From Musa acuminata AAA Group (taxonomy: Eukaryota; Streptophyta; Magnoliopsida; Zingiberales; Musaceae), in NCBI RefSeq assembly GCF_036884655.1, contig NC_088347.1, positions 12,830,001 through 12,894,000 on the forward strand: a stretch of 64,000 nucleotides of DNA, read 5' to 3'. Each line of letters opens with the position of its first letter. Within the stretch, counting starts at the first letter, position 1. Shown here one piece after another: positions 1-11,852 of this stretch. Under the pieces are notes generated by a model, which ran no database searches, had not been told where the DNA came from, and saw only the letters and a program-made list of their open reading frames with translations. The position numbers and the translations under genes are program-made.

Positions 1-497
1 ACTTCTTCCTTTTTATTTGTTATAATCTTTTTGCATAAAGGAGGAAGGCCTTTTGTGATACTAGCTATTTGTGAGTTTACTTTGAGTGAAGTTAAAACCG
101 ATGAGAGATTAAATCATGCTTCAGGTATCAAGATATGTGTGAGAAACAACTCTTTGCAAGTAAAAACACAATCATCCATATTTCAAGATTGAATTTATAA
201 GCAAGAATCATTCCATCAAATTCATTTCAGAAAAATATTTTTCACATATAAGTGTATGAGAAAATCCAATTTTTAGGATACCAATTGTTAAGCGAATCCA
301 AATATAAAATGAACACTTTCATACATTCGGACAAGACTGTGCTACAGATTTTCAAATACAATCATGAAGACAAAACATGCTTATTGTTATGAAAATTTTT
401 GTATTCAACACATAATTTCCAACATGTTATTTAGGCATGTAATGACAATCAAGTGATTTGATCATTTAATAAAGTTCGAAAAATAATTTTAACTAGT
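1..497 (-). other. Element A non-coding region downstream of pol
   Basis: AT-rich sequence between the pol stop and the unseen 3' LTR. The equivalent stretch in element B is about 930 nt, so roughly half is visible. It has no ORF of note and no sign of an envelope-like gene. Confidence 0.6.
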
Positions 498-3400
498 TTA
501 TGTATTCAGACACATCAACATTCCTAATTCTCTTCTTATGAAATCAAATTGTTCTTCACTTAGAGGTTTTGTAAAAATATCAGCTAGTTGATGTTTAGTA
601 TCAATGAACTCTATGATTACATCATGATTAGTAACATGATCTCGTATAAAGTGATGTCTAATATCAATATGTTTTGTTCTTGAGTGTTGTATAGGATTCT
701 TTGTTAGGCATATTGCACTTGTGTTATCACATTTAATGGGAATATTTTTAAGATGAACTTTATAATCTTCTAAGGTGTTTTTCATCCATACAACTTGTGC
801 ACAGCATGCACTTGCTACAATATATTCAGCTTCGATTGTTGATAGTGCAACCGAGTTTTGTTTCTTAGATGACCAGGAAACAAGGGCATGTCCTAAAAAT
901 TGACATGTTCCTGATGTGCTTTTTCTATCTAGTCTACAGCCAGCAAAGTCCGCATTAGCATAAGCAATTAACTCAAGATTCTCTGATTTTGGATACCATA
1001 ATCCTAGATTTGTGGTACCATTAAGATATCTAAGTATTCTTTTAACTGCTTTGAGATGAGATAACTTAGGGTTTGATTAAAATTTAGCACAAAGTCCTAC
1101 ACTGAACATGATATCTGGTCTAGTTGCAGTGAGGTAAAGTAAACTTCCTATCATACCCCTATAAGTTTTTTGATCGAAACTTTCTCCACTTTCATCAATT
1201 TCTAACTTAGTGGAGGTGCTCATAGGAGTGTTAATAGCTTTTGAGTTATTCATATTAAACTTTTTCAGCAAATTCATAACATATTTAGTTTGACTAATAA
1301 AGATGTCATTACTTAGTTGTTTGATTTGTAAGCCTAAGAAGAATGTTAATTCTCCCATTAAACTCATTTCAAATTCAAGACTCATAGTTTTAGCGAAAGA
1401 TTCACAAAGAGATTCATTCGTAGAACCAAAGATAATATCATCAACATAAATCTGAACAATGAGAAAATTATTTTCAAAATTCTTGATGAACAATGTAGTA
1501 TCAACTTTGCCTTTTATGAAATTATTTTCAATAAGAAAAGAACTAAGTCTCTCATACTAGGCCCTCGGAGCTTGTTTTAAACCATAGAGAGCTTTAGTTA
1601 ATCTAAACACATGATTAGGGAGGCTATTATTTTCAAATCCAGGAGGTTGTTCAACATAGACTTCTTCGGAAATAAAGCCATTAAGAAAAATGCTTTTAAC
1701 ATCCATTTGAAACAACTTAAAATTATTACTACTAGCGTAGGCAAGGAGCATCCTTATGGCTTCTAATCGGGCCACAGGAGCGAAGGTTTATTCGTAATCG
1801 ATACCTTCTTCTTGGTTGAAACCTTTGGCCACTAATCTAGCCTTGTTTCTAACCACGATACCATATTCATCTGGCTTGTTTCTAAAAACCCATTTAGTAC
1901 CAATAACTAAATGGTCATTTGGCCTAGGAACAAGCTTCCACACTATATTTCTCTCAAATTGATTTAATTCATCTTGCATTGCGATAATCCATGAATCATC
2001 TTTCATGGCTTCGTCAACACATTTGGGTTCAATTTGGGAGAGTAAAGCGGCATTGGAACAAAAATTTTTAAGAGAAGAATGTGTTTGAACCCCCTTTGAT
2101 GTGTCTCCTAAGATTAGCTCCTTAGGATGAGCATCTACATACTTCCAATCCTTGGGTAAGGATATTTCGGAAGTGGATGCATCCAAGTTGCTAGTTGGAG
2201 ACGGGGTTTCATTTAAATTCAAGGAATCAAAATTAACATCATCATCAAAATCGTTTTTCCTGATTTCAGAAATCTCAATGAAGACAACATGAATGGATTC
2301 TTCAATAATTAAAGTTCTTTTATTGAAGATATGAAAAGCTTTAGAAACCGAAGAATAACCAAGAAAGATTCCTTCATCGGATTTAGCATCAAATTTTCCT
2401 AAGTTATCTTTTTCATTCAAGATAAAACACTTACACCCAAAGACTTTAAAATATGAAACATAGGGTTTTTTGTTGTTCCATAACTCATAGGGAGTTTTGG
2501 TGAGTAAGGGTCTTACTAGAACTCTATTCAAAATATAGCATGCAGCATTTATGGCTTCGACCCAAAAATATTTGGGTAGGCTATGTTCATTCAACATGGT
2601 TCTTGCCATTTCTTGTAAATTTTGATTTTTTCTTTCTACTACTCCATTTTGTTGAGGATTTCTAGGAGTAGAGAAATTATGGTTGTATCCATTGAGTTCA
2701 CAAAATTCTTGGAAATCATGGTTTTGAAATTCACCACCGTAATCACTTCTAATTGATGAAATCATAGAACCCTTCTCATTCTGAACAAGTTTACAAAATT
2801 TGGCAAAATATCTAAAGCATTCATTTTTCTGTTTTAAGAAATAAGTCCATTGTATCTGCTATAGTCATCCACAATGACGAACACATATTTGCTACCTCTT
2901 AGGCTTGATGTAGAGATTGGTCTGAACAAGTCCAAATGGATCAATTGTAAGGGCCTAGAGGTGCTTATTTGATTCTTAGATTTGAAACTGTCCTTAATTT
3001 ATTTACCTAATTGGCAAGCATCATATACATTATATTTGATGAACTTAATATGAGGAATACCTCTTACAAGTTTTTTAGATGATATTTGAGTGATTAGTTT
3101 CATGCTAGCATGACCTAATCTTCTATGCCATAGCCAAGCATCCTCATCCAAAATCGAAAAACCCATTTCATTACACAAATCATTGATGTCAATAGTGTAT
3201 ACGTTATTTTGTTTTAATGCAATCATAGATGTGTTTTTGTGTGGTTTTTCAATAATGCATGCATTAGACTCGAATCTGACAATATATCCTTTATCACATA
3301 ATTGACTAATGCTCAAGAGGTTATGTTTTAAACCATCAACTAACAAAACATCTTTGATAAAGAAGTTGGATTTGTTACCTATGGTTCCTTTGCCAATGAT

Positions 3401-3547
3401 TTTACCCTTGTTGTTGTCTCCGAAGGTGACATAGCCTTCGTCTATGCTAGTGAGCTTAGAGAATTGAGATGGATTTCCGGTCATATGCCTTGAGCATCCA
3501 CTATCAAGGTACCATCTCTTGCTCCTAGCTTGCGATGGTATAGGTTT
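498..3547 (-). pseudogene. Element A pol (protease, integrase, RT, RNase H), broken
   Basis: Copia-type polyprotein read right to left. Protease DSGCSRHMTG lies near 3480-3520. The integrase zinc region WLWHRRLGHAS is near 3100-3140, and its catalytic core includes IRSDYGGEF (about 2730-2755) and NGVVERKNQ. RT has [18 protein letters not shown] (about 1625-1690) and YVDDIIFGS (about 1420-1450). RNase H ends at 498. Premature stops interrupt it at about 2999 and 1788 (DYE then TAA), about 1557 (a Trp to TAG) and about 1077 (a Gln to TAA). The pieces are otherwise collinear with elements B and N, so this is a recently killed gene rather than an ancient relic. Confidence 0.9.
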
Positions 3548-3550
3548 CTA
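3548..3550 (-). other. In-frame UAG between gag and pol, element A
   Basis: Context TTCTTG-TAG-AAAC. The pol frame continues directly after the stop without a frameshift. The same codon occurs at the same place in elements B and N. Confidence 0.8.
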
Positions 3551-5130
3551 CAAGAAAGGATGATTTTTAGGCACCCATTTGCTTTTGGGTGCCTCAAAAA
3601 TAGATCTACATTGTTTATCATGTTGCATAGAATTTATCATGGTTTCTTTAGGAACCCAAATTAATTTGTTTGGACTAATTTTCTTGAATGGACAATAATG
3701 CGTTTTGTGTCAAAGTTTGCAACAAAAGTTATATTTGCTTTGGTGTCGAACATGTAAGATGGGGCCTTTTATGAAAGTCGTTGGATTTTGGTGAGAACTT
3801 CTCACAAATCCGATTCCACTTCTTTTGGGAACGTGACCCTTGTTTGCAAGGATCATGTTCAATGACTTGCTACCAACCTCGAATTTCTTCAAGGTGTCCT
3901 TAAGTAGCAAGTTTTCCATTTGGAGAGTTTCTAGATCATGGCATTTTATGCATGAACTTAAACTATCTTGATATTCAGTTTTTAACTTATCAAAATTACA
4001 AGTAAGACTATCATGCTCATTTTTTAGCAATTTGTATTTTCTACTAATAATCTTGCATTCATCGAATAAATCATTGAAGGCATTTAATAATTCATCAAAT
4101 GATAAATCTGCATCTATTAAATTCGTTACCTCATCTCCGATGGCCATTAAGGCGTAATGAGCAACTTGCTCGGTGTTGCACTCCTCTTCTTCGGACGCGC
4201 TCGAGTCATCCCACGTTGCTTTGAGTGCCTTCTTCTTTGATGTTCTCTTTTTGACTTGGGGACAATCACTCTTGTAGTGTCCCGGCTTTTTGCACTCATA
4301 GCAAATAACTTGATCCTTCTTGGGTTTAAGTTTATTTTTTGTGTCATTCTTAAACTTGTTTCTTTTAATGAACTTTTTAAAATTTCTTGTTAGAAGTGCC
4401 AAGTCATCGTCACAGTCCTCATCACTTGAGTTTTCTCTCAAGTGGTCTTTTGAAATTTTAAGTGTCATATCCTTCCTATTCTTTAGAAGGATGTCTTCTT
4501 GCTCTTCATGAGCTTTGCAAGTCATCTCGTAGGTCATTAATGACCCGATTAGTTCTTCAAGAGGGAAGTTGTTTAGATCTTTCGCCTCTTGAATAGCAGC
4601 GACTTTAGGATCCCAACTCTTAGGAAGGGATCTTAGAATCTTATTTACGAGCTCAAAATCCGAAAAACTTTTTCCGAGTCCTTTTAGACTGTTGACGACA
4701 TCCGTGAAACGGGTAAACATGTCGCCAATAGTCTCACTCGGTTTCATCCGGAAAAGTTCGAAAGAGTGTAACAAAAGATTGATTTTTTACTCTTTCACTC
4801 TACTTGTGCCTTCATGAGTCACTTCGAGTGTGTGCCAAATATCAAATGCGGTTTCACAAACCGAAACACGGTTGAACTCGTTTTTATCAAGCGCACAAAA
4901 TAAGGCATTCATAGCCTTTGCATTAAGAGTGAAAGCCTCTTCTCCAATTCATTCCAATCGATCATTGGAAGAGAAGACTTCGAAAATCCATTTTCGACAA
5001 GATTCCAAAGTTCAAAATCCATAGAAATAAGAAAGATCCTCATTCGGGTCTTCCAATAGGTGTAGTCCGTCCCATTGAACATTGGTGGACGTGTAATAGA
5101 ATGGCCCTCTTGGTTTCCGGCGTGTGCCAT
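3551..5130 (-). pseudogene. Element A gag, broken
   Basis: Starts at the ATG at 5130, about 50 nt after the primer site, with MAHAGNQEGHSITRP and the copia gag motif YWKTRMRIFL. The frame is lost near 4910-4940 (ELEKRLSLL where N has ELEKKAFALN), and a Ser codon has become a stop near 4777. A long open piece (4774-3710) then carries the zinc knuckle CYECKKPGHYKSDC and an acidic, coiled-coil-like region. A further stop near 3710 breaks a second cysteine/histidine cluster. The product would be the structural capsid/nucleocapsid protein that packages element RNA. Confidence 0.88.
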
Positions 5131-5166
5131 CTCTCTTGGGTTTTAATCCGTTAGAGAGTTAACCCC

Positions 5167-5178
5167 GCTCTGATACCA
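5167..5178 (-). other. Primer binding site, element A (tRNA-iMet)
   Basis: On the minus strand this reads TGGTATCAGAGC, the complement of the initiator tRNA-Met 3' end, 2 nt inside the LTR. It fixes the LTR boundary and strand. Confidence 0.92.
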
Positions 5179-5180
5179 AT

Positions 5181-6948
5181 TGTTAGGATCAAGAGCAATA
5201 AGATGGGGGGGGGGGGGGGGGGTGAATTAGTGCAGCGGAAATCTTTCGACGATAAAAAAAAAACGTTCGAACGATAAAAACGATTTCGGTGTGAAAGCTG
5301 ATTCTAAGATTACTTTAACTTAAGATCAAGCGAGATGACATTAAAGTCAATCTATGAAGGCAGTTTGCAGTTATGATGAAAACCAGAATATAAGCGCAAA
5401 TTGAAATATGACGTTCGTACGAAGAAACTGATTTACATCTAAATGCTGATTCGTAAATCACTTGATTAGGCGAGATGCAGCTTAAGCAAGGATATAAAGC
5501 CAGTTTGCAGTTAAGATAGAAATCAAAATGTAAACGCAAACTGAAATATGATGATCGTACAAAAAAATAGATTTACGTCTAAACGTTGATTCGGAAAGTG
5601 CAAAGCTTGAAACCCGATCGTATATGCGCAGAAAGCAGTAAGCTTTAGAGGAGGTTTGCAGTAAAGATAATATGCTCAAAGTAAATGCAAACCGAGATTT
5701 AGAGTGGTTCGGTCAATCTTGACCTACTCTACTTTTGGCTTCCTCCACCGACGAGGTCACCGACGTCAACTAGAGGCCTTCCTTCAATAGGCGAAGGCCA
5801 ACCACCCTTTTACTGTTTTACTCATTTTGACGGGCTTAGGAGACAACCCTTACAGAATTTTCTCTCCTCTCTTTACAGCTCAGAACTTGGAAGAAAAGAG
5901 GGAGAAGAACTTTTGGCATTTACAACAATTTTGAGCTCTAAAAATCACATAACAAGATCAAGATTTCAGTGTGTATTCTTTTGCCTTTCAGTACTGAATG
6001 GGTGGGGTATTTATAGGCCCCAACCCAGTTCAAATTTGGAGCTCAAAACTGTCAATTCCCGAAATTCTGGGATCAGGTGGTTGCACCTCCTGACTAGAGC
6101 GGTTACACCGCCTGGTAGAGCTCGAAGACTGAGCCTCTAGACGGTGCCACCTCCTGTCAGGGGTGGTTGCACGTCCTGCCAGAGCTTGAAGATCGAGCAG
6201 GCGGTGCAACCTCCTGACTTAGGCGGTTGCACCGCTCAGCCAGTGCTCGTAGACCGAGCCCAAGCGGTGCCACCTCCTTTCAGGGGAGGTTGCACCGCCC
6301 AATCTCGCTCGGAGACTGAGCCCAGGCGGTGCCACCGCCTAGCTGGAGTGGTTGCACCTCCCAGTCTCGCTCGGAGACTGAGCCTAGGCGGTGCAACCTG
6401 CTGCCTTGGGCGGTTCAACCGCTTGGCAGAAATCAGGGTCCGAATGGGTTGATCCATTCGGCCCAATTTGGGTTTTTCAAGGGCCCAATTGCCCCAAGAT
6501 TAAGTTAATGGGATCACCTCCCATTTCCAACTTAATCATTGTGATAACTACGATATTCCCTAAGACATTTACTGCAACTTGCTCCGGTGCGTCAATCGCT
6601 TCTTCCGACGAGCTTCCGGGGAACTTCCGTCGATCATCCGATGAACCCTTGGTGATGCTCCTGCGGACTTCCGGCAAACTCCTGGACTTGCGACGATCCA
6701 CTTGGCGAGTTCCGATGAGCTTCTTTGGCAAGCTCATGGACTTCTCGGATTTGTTCCCGTAGAACCTCCGACCATTGTCCGAACTTCCGTCGAACTCTCG
6801 AACTCCTAACGTGATCATTGTCTTGACTCCGGCGCAACTCCTACTGCATGTCTTACTTTCATCATAGTTAATCCTACACACTTATCTCGATATATAGATT
6901 AGATAACAAATGACAATTGACTTCATCATCAAAATCCGAGATTCAACA
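5181..6948 (-). repeat. 5' LTR of element A (1768 bp)
   Basis: Ends are TGTTGAATCTC (at 6948) and CCTAACA (at 5181) on the minus strand. The TATA box is at 6008-6015. U3 holds a run of GC-rich near-palindromes (about 6080-6430). U5 ends in an 18-base G run on the plus strand (5205-5222). Relative to element N this LTR is about 530 bp shorter, mostly through fewer tandem repeats. Confidence 0.92.
6008..6015 (-). promoter_or_regulatory. TATA box of element A LTR
   Basis: TATAAATA in GGCCTATAAATACCCC, just downstream of the U3 palindrome array. The same arrangement occurs in every Sirevirus-like LTR here. Confidence 0.65.
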
Positions 6949-8128
6949 GCAACCTGAGGGATTCGTGTCCAAGAACTGCCCAGATAAGGTGTGTAGGTTG
7001 CTTAGATCCATTTATGGACTAAAGCAAGCTTCCCGAAGTTGGAACATAAGATTTGATGAGGTAATCAAATCTTATGACTTCGTTAAGAACGAAGATGAGC
7101 CTTGTGTGTATAGGAAGGTAAGTGGGAGTGCTATCACCTTTTTGGTGTTATATGTGGATGACATCCTCATCATTGGGAACGACGTAGGAATGCTATCCAT
7201 AGTAAAGGCTTGGTTATCTAGACACTTCTCCATGAAGGACTTAGGGGAAGCATCCTATATCTTGGGGATTAGAATCTATAGAGATAGATCCAAGAGGATG
7301 CTTGGCTTGTCCTAGTCCAGGTACATAGAAACCATTGTCAAAAGGTTTGGCATGGAAAATTCCAAGAGAGGTCTCATACCGATGAGACATGGGATATCGC
7401 TTTCTACGAGTATGTTCCCAAAGACTCTAGAAGAAAGGGTGAACATGGATATGATACCTTATGCCTCAACAATAGGGTCTATCATGTATGTCATGCTATG
7501 TACTAGGCCTGATATAGCGCATGCTCTGAGTGTCACGAGCAGGTATCAGGCGGATCCAGTCTTGGAGCATTGGAAAGCAGTAAAGTGTATCCTTAAGTAC
7601 TTGAGAAGGACTAAGGATCTTTTACTAGTATATGGAGGTAATAGCCTTAAGGTTGAAGGCTACACTGACTCAAGTTTTCAGTCTGATGTCGATGATAGCA
7701 AGTCGAATTCAGGGTATGTGTACACCTTGAATGGAGGAGCAGTGTGCTGGAAGAGTTCCAAGCAAGATACTACTGTTGACTCGACCACAGAGGCGGAGTA
7801 TATTGCTACATCAGATGTAGCAAAGGAGGGAGTCTGGTTGAAGAAGTTCATTACAGATTTGGGAGTCGTTCCGGATAGCGAGAAGTCAACTTCCTTATAT
7901 TGCGACAACTATGGGGCGATTACTCAAATAAGAGAACCCGGGTCTCATCAGAAGTGTTCTGAGGAGGTTCCAGCTTATCAGAGAGATCGTAACCCGAGGA
8001 GATGTAGCAGTGGAAAGAGTTCCATCCGAAGATAACACTATAGATCCACTGACAAAGCCATTGTTCATTTTGTCTTTGAGCGTCACAAGGGTCTGATGGG
8101 GATCAGACATATAAGTGATTGGCTTTAG
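6949..8128 (+). pseudogene. Element C1 pol fragment (RT C-terminus and RNase H)
   Basis: Begins mid-RT at the A insertion point (PEGFVSKNCPDKVCR). It has YGLKQASRSWN, the catalytic LYVDDILI (about 7150-7175) and RNase H motifs (YTDSSFQSDVDDSKSN, TTEAEYIA), ending SDWL. A Gln to TAG stop is at about 7314. An extra C near 7940 shifts the frame in the RNase H tail. Without its 5' half it cannot function. Confidence 0.9.
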
Positions 8129-8174
8129 GTCAAGTGGGAGATTGCCAGTCATAGGTGCCCAGCAAGCCAATCAC
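8115..8174 (+). promoter_or_regulatory. Inverted repeat around the C1 PPT/LTR junction
   Basis: GTGATTGGCTT (8115-8125) and its perfect complement AAGCCAATCAC (8164-8174) flank the pol stop, the purine tract and the first bases of the 3' LTR. Also present in C2. Confidence 0.6.
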
Positions 8175-9635
8175 GTGAGTGATGACATGTGTGACTTGAT
8201 ACAAAATCTTTTTGCTTATTATATTTTGGCGTATATCACTTTATAACTATTGCATAAATGCATATATATATTGTGATGTCCTTGGATTTGTGCAATGGGA
8301 ATCGGATCGTGATGAGATCATAATAATAAGATCGATTCACCTTTAAACATATATCCTAAATAATCTCGGTCATAGGTTACTCGAGAGGGACATCGTGATA
8401 ACCGGACATACTGGTGTGCTGTATACCCATTCTTATGATGGATGCAGCTGGTCTCATAGCTGCTCGTGTAGGGACACTAGGGATACAATACAGGTGCTCA
8501 TTGGAGAATGAGTTCACTGATTGATCCTCTTACGGAATGCTGGATGGTTGATGATGCCTTATTGTCAGACAGCGATTCCGTAGTCCTAGTGGTATATCTG
8601 GTCCTTAGACTTGAGACACCAAGGATGTCCTGTATGAGTGCTCCACTCTTTGATACCAGACTTATAGGTTTGGCTATCCCAGATCTAGTACAGTTGGTCA
8701 TTGGGAGTGGTAGTCGACCTTACGAGGGCTATTGAGTGTTGATAGAGGATCATCCACTCTCGGCGTCATGAGAGGAATATCCCATGTATTCTTGCTCAGA
8801 CAAATACTTGGCCAGGGTCATTCAGGTTGAGAGAGAAAGAGTTCTCCGGGAGAATCCGATTAGAGCAAGACTTGAGTAGAAACCGTATGGGTCTGACATC
8901 ACCATGCTCGATATACAGTCTCTGGGATATTAGATGGACGAGGGACTATAGGTACACGGTAACTGAGGACAGACGGGTCCAATGGATTGGATTCCCCTGT
9001 ATCGTCTGGGGACTACGGCGTAATGGCCTAGTACGTCCATAGTCAATGAGTCGAGTGAATTATTACAGAGATAATAATTCATTGAGTTAGAAGGAGTTCT
9101 GACAGGTATGACTCACGGCCAGCTCGATATTGGGCCTAGAGGGTCACACACATATGGTAGGCATTGCGATGAGTAGAGGTTCGGATATGAGATATCCGAC
9201 GGAGCCCTTGTCTTATTGGATGCAGATCTAATACCTACTAGGGGAGGACCCATTAGGGTTTGACAGGGGACCTCTATAAATAGGAGGGATTCAGAGCCTC
9301 ATAGGCTAGAGCCTTTGCTTGTCTTTCCTATTCTCCTCTCCCTCTCCACCTCAAAGCAGGCCTGGAGTTTTGAGGAGCGTCGTCGCAACCCTGCTGTGTG
9401 GATCACCGCTAGAGAGGAAGACGCTTGACCTCCTTCACCCTCTCCTAAGGTTCTGCAAGGAAACAGGGATATACGATCTCCCTAGATAACACAATCTACT
9501 CTATACGCAGTTTTAAGTTTCACGGATTTTGCGTATCAATCTTCGCACGACGACGAACATCTCTTTGGGAATCGGGGATTTTGTTTTCTTGTTCTTCCGC
9601 TGCGCATATGATGTCGCCCCCAAGATTTCCCAACA
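8143..9635 (+). repeat. 3' LTR of element C1 (1493 bp)
   Basis: Starts TGCCAGTCATAGG after the purine tract CAAGTGGGAGAT and ends TTTCCCAACA. The TATA box is at 9275-9282 in CTCTATAAATAGGAGG. Nearly the same length as the two 1494-bp LTRs of C2. Confidence 0.92.
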
Positions 9636-10262
9636 GCATCGCCCAGCACCCGAGAGCTGGGCGGTGGCACCGCCACTGACAGGCGGTGGCACTGCCAGCA
9701 TCGGGAACCCAAAGAGAATTCAAATTTTGGAGCCCAAATTTGAATCCTCTTGAGGCCTTTAAATACCCCTCGAATCTCAGTTGAGATTACAACTTTTGTG
9801 AAGCAATTGATTGAGAGAAAGGCCTTAGATAAGTCTTAGCTAGTCTTGTTTTCAATTTGCTAGTGTTCACCTCCTTCTTTCTTGCTGAAAATCTGTAAGA
9901 GAGTGAACCGCTTGTAAAAAGTTGTAAGAGGGGTATTTACCCTTCCCTTTCAAGAGATTTGCTAGTGGAAGGTGAGAGCCTCATCGAAAAGGGGCCTCGT
10001 AAGTGGATGTAGGTCATTTGACCGAACCACTTTAAAATCGGTGTAATCTCTGGTTTGCATTTCATTACTGCTATTTACATTACTGCAAACCTTCTTACTT
10101 GCTTTATTTCCTCATTACCTTTGCTGCTTAACTTTGCGAATACGCTTTCAAGTTAAGCACTTCCGAGTTCGATTTTTATCGTATGAAAGATTTGTCAAAA
10201 CCGACGTTTTAATCCGCTGCACTAATTCACCCCCCTCTCTTAGTGCCGCTTCGATCCTAACA
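9636..10262 (+). repeat. 5' LTR of element B, 3' portion
   Basis: Residual U3 with GCGGTGGCACCGCC palindromes (about 9643-9705), a TATA-like TTTAAATA near 9757, then R/U5 ending ATCCTAACA. The left part lies on the other side of C1, off-window. Confidence 0.88.
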
Positions 10263-10264
10263 AT

Positions 10265-10276
10265 TGGTATCAGAGC
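10265..10276 (+). other. Primer binding site, element B (tRNA-iMet)
   Basis: TGGTATCAGAGC, 2 nt after the LTR end. Confidence 0.92.
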
Positions 10277-10314
10277 TAGGCTCACTCTCATATTTGGTTT
10301 GATACCCAAGAGAG

Positions 10315-11849
10315 ATGGCTTACTCCGGCATACATGAGGGTCATTCTATCACACGTCCACCCTTGTTTAATGGGTCGGATTATACTTATTGGAAGACTCG
10401 TATGAGGATCTTCCTCATTTCCATGGATTTCGAGCTTTGGACTATTGTTGAAAATGGGTTTCAAAAATCTTCTCTTCCGATGAGCGAATGGAATGAATCG
10501 GAGAAGAAGGTTTTTGCTTTAAACGCAAAGGCTATGAATGCCTTGTTTTGTGCACTAAACAAAAATGAATTTAATTGTGTTTCAATTTGTGATTCGGCTT
10601 TTGATATTTGGAGAACTCTTGAGGTCACTCATGAAGGCACTAGCCGAGTAAAAGAGTCCAAAATCAACATCCTTGTGCACTCTTACGAACTTTTCCGAAT
10701 GAAACCAAGTGAGTCCATCGGAGACATGTACACCCGGTTTACGGATGTCATCAATGGACTCAAAGCTCTTGGTAAAGATTTTACTAACTTTGAGCTAGTT
10801 ACGACAATTCAAGAGGCTAAAGACCTTAAAACATTTCCTTTTGAAGAACTTATTGGGTCTCTAATGACCTACGAAATGACATGTCAAGCTCATGACAAGC
10901 TCGAGAACCCCCTTCCAAAGAACAGGAAGGATATGACACTCACATCACAAAAAGACCACTTGAAAGGAATATCAAGTGATGAGGACAGTGACAATGACAT
11001 TGTACTTTTGACTCAAAAATTTAAAAAATATTTAAGAAAGAATAAATTTAAAAATAATACAAAAATAAATTCGAACACAAGAAAGACCAAGTGATTTGCT
11101 ATGAGTGCAAAAAACCAGGACACTACAAGAACGATTGTCCTAAAGCCAAAAAGAGAACATCAAAGAAGAAGGCGCTCAAGGCAACGTGGGATGATTCAAG
11201 CGCGTCCGAAGAAGAGGAGTCCAACACCGAGCAAGTTGCTCATTACGCCCTAATGGCCATCGGAGAAGAGGTAACATATTTAATTGATGCAGATTTACCT
11301 TATCATGAATTATTAAATGCTTTCCATGAGTTATTTGATGAATGTAAGACAATTAGTAGAAAATACAAATTGCTAAAAAAGGAGCATGATAGTCTCACTT
11401 TTGATATCGATAAATTAAAAACTGAGTATCATGATAGTTTAGCTCCATGTATAAAATGCCATGATCTAGAATCTCTCCAAAAGGAGAACTTGCTACTTAA
11501 GGACACCTTGAAGAAATTCGAGGTTGGTAGCAAATCTTTGAACATGATCCTTACAAATAAGGGTCACATTCCTAAAAGAAGTGGAATCGGATTTATGAGA
11601 AGTCCTCACCAAAATGCAACCACCTTCATTAAAGGCCCCATCTTACATGTTCGGCACCAAAGCAATTGCAACTTTTGTTACAAATATGGACATAAAACTT
11701 ATAAATGTCCATTCAAGAAAATTAGTCCGAACAAACTAATTTGGGTTCCTAAAGGAACCATGATCAATTCTATGCAATATGATGAACAAGTTAAATCAGT
11801 TTTTAAGGCACCCAAAAGAAAATGGATACCTAAAGATAATCCCTTCTTG
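10315..11849 (+). pseudogene. Element B gag, frameshifted
   Basis: ATG at 10315 opens MAYSGIHEGHSITRP and YWKTRMRIFL. Compared with N, about 15 residues are missing in frame after FELV (near 10800). A one-base shift near 11,080 then ends the first reading frame at 11,094. The second frame carries the zinc knuckle CYECKKPGHYKNDC (near 11,100), an acidic and Leu/Lys-rich region, and a second cluster CNFCYKYGHKTYKC near 11,670. It ends at the UAG shared with A and N. The GTG at 11,091 is not a real start; it only follows the frameshift. Confidence 0.9.
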
Positions 11850-11852
11850 TAG
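11850..11852 (+). other. In-frame UAG between gag and pol, element B
   Basis: Context TTCTTG-TAG-AAAC, followed in the same frame by SQARSKRWYLDSGCSRHM of the protease. Identical in position to A and N. Confidence 0.8.

Larger units (their letters stand above)
1..6948 (-). mobile_element. Element A: Sirevirus-like Ty1/copia element, 3' end off-window
   Basis: Read on the minus strand, this has a complete 5' LTR (5181-6948), a tRNA-Met primer site, gag and pol, then leaves the window before its 3' LTR. The flank beyond the LTR (GCAAC, 6949-6953) falls inside the RT gene of element C1, whose intact relative reads ATGATGCAACCTGAGG at that point, so A inserted into C1. The coding region is damaged by several stops but is easy to align to element N. 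Confidence 0.93.
6949..9635 (+). mobile_element. Element C1: 3' part of an Angela/BARE-like copia element
   Basis: Carries the RT-RNase H end of pol and a full 3' LTR, closely matching element C2. Its 5' part lies beyond A, outside the window. The right flank GCATC (9636-9640) continues into the 5' LTR of B, so C1 inserted into B and was later split by A. Confidence 0.9.

Noticed and set aside
11091..11852. Separate gene starting at GTG 11,091
   Set aside because: It is the continuation of gag after a one-base frameshift; the GTG is internal to the knuckle region.
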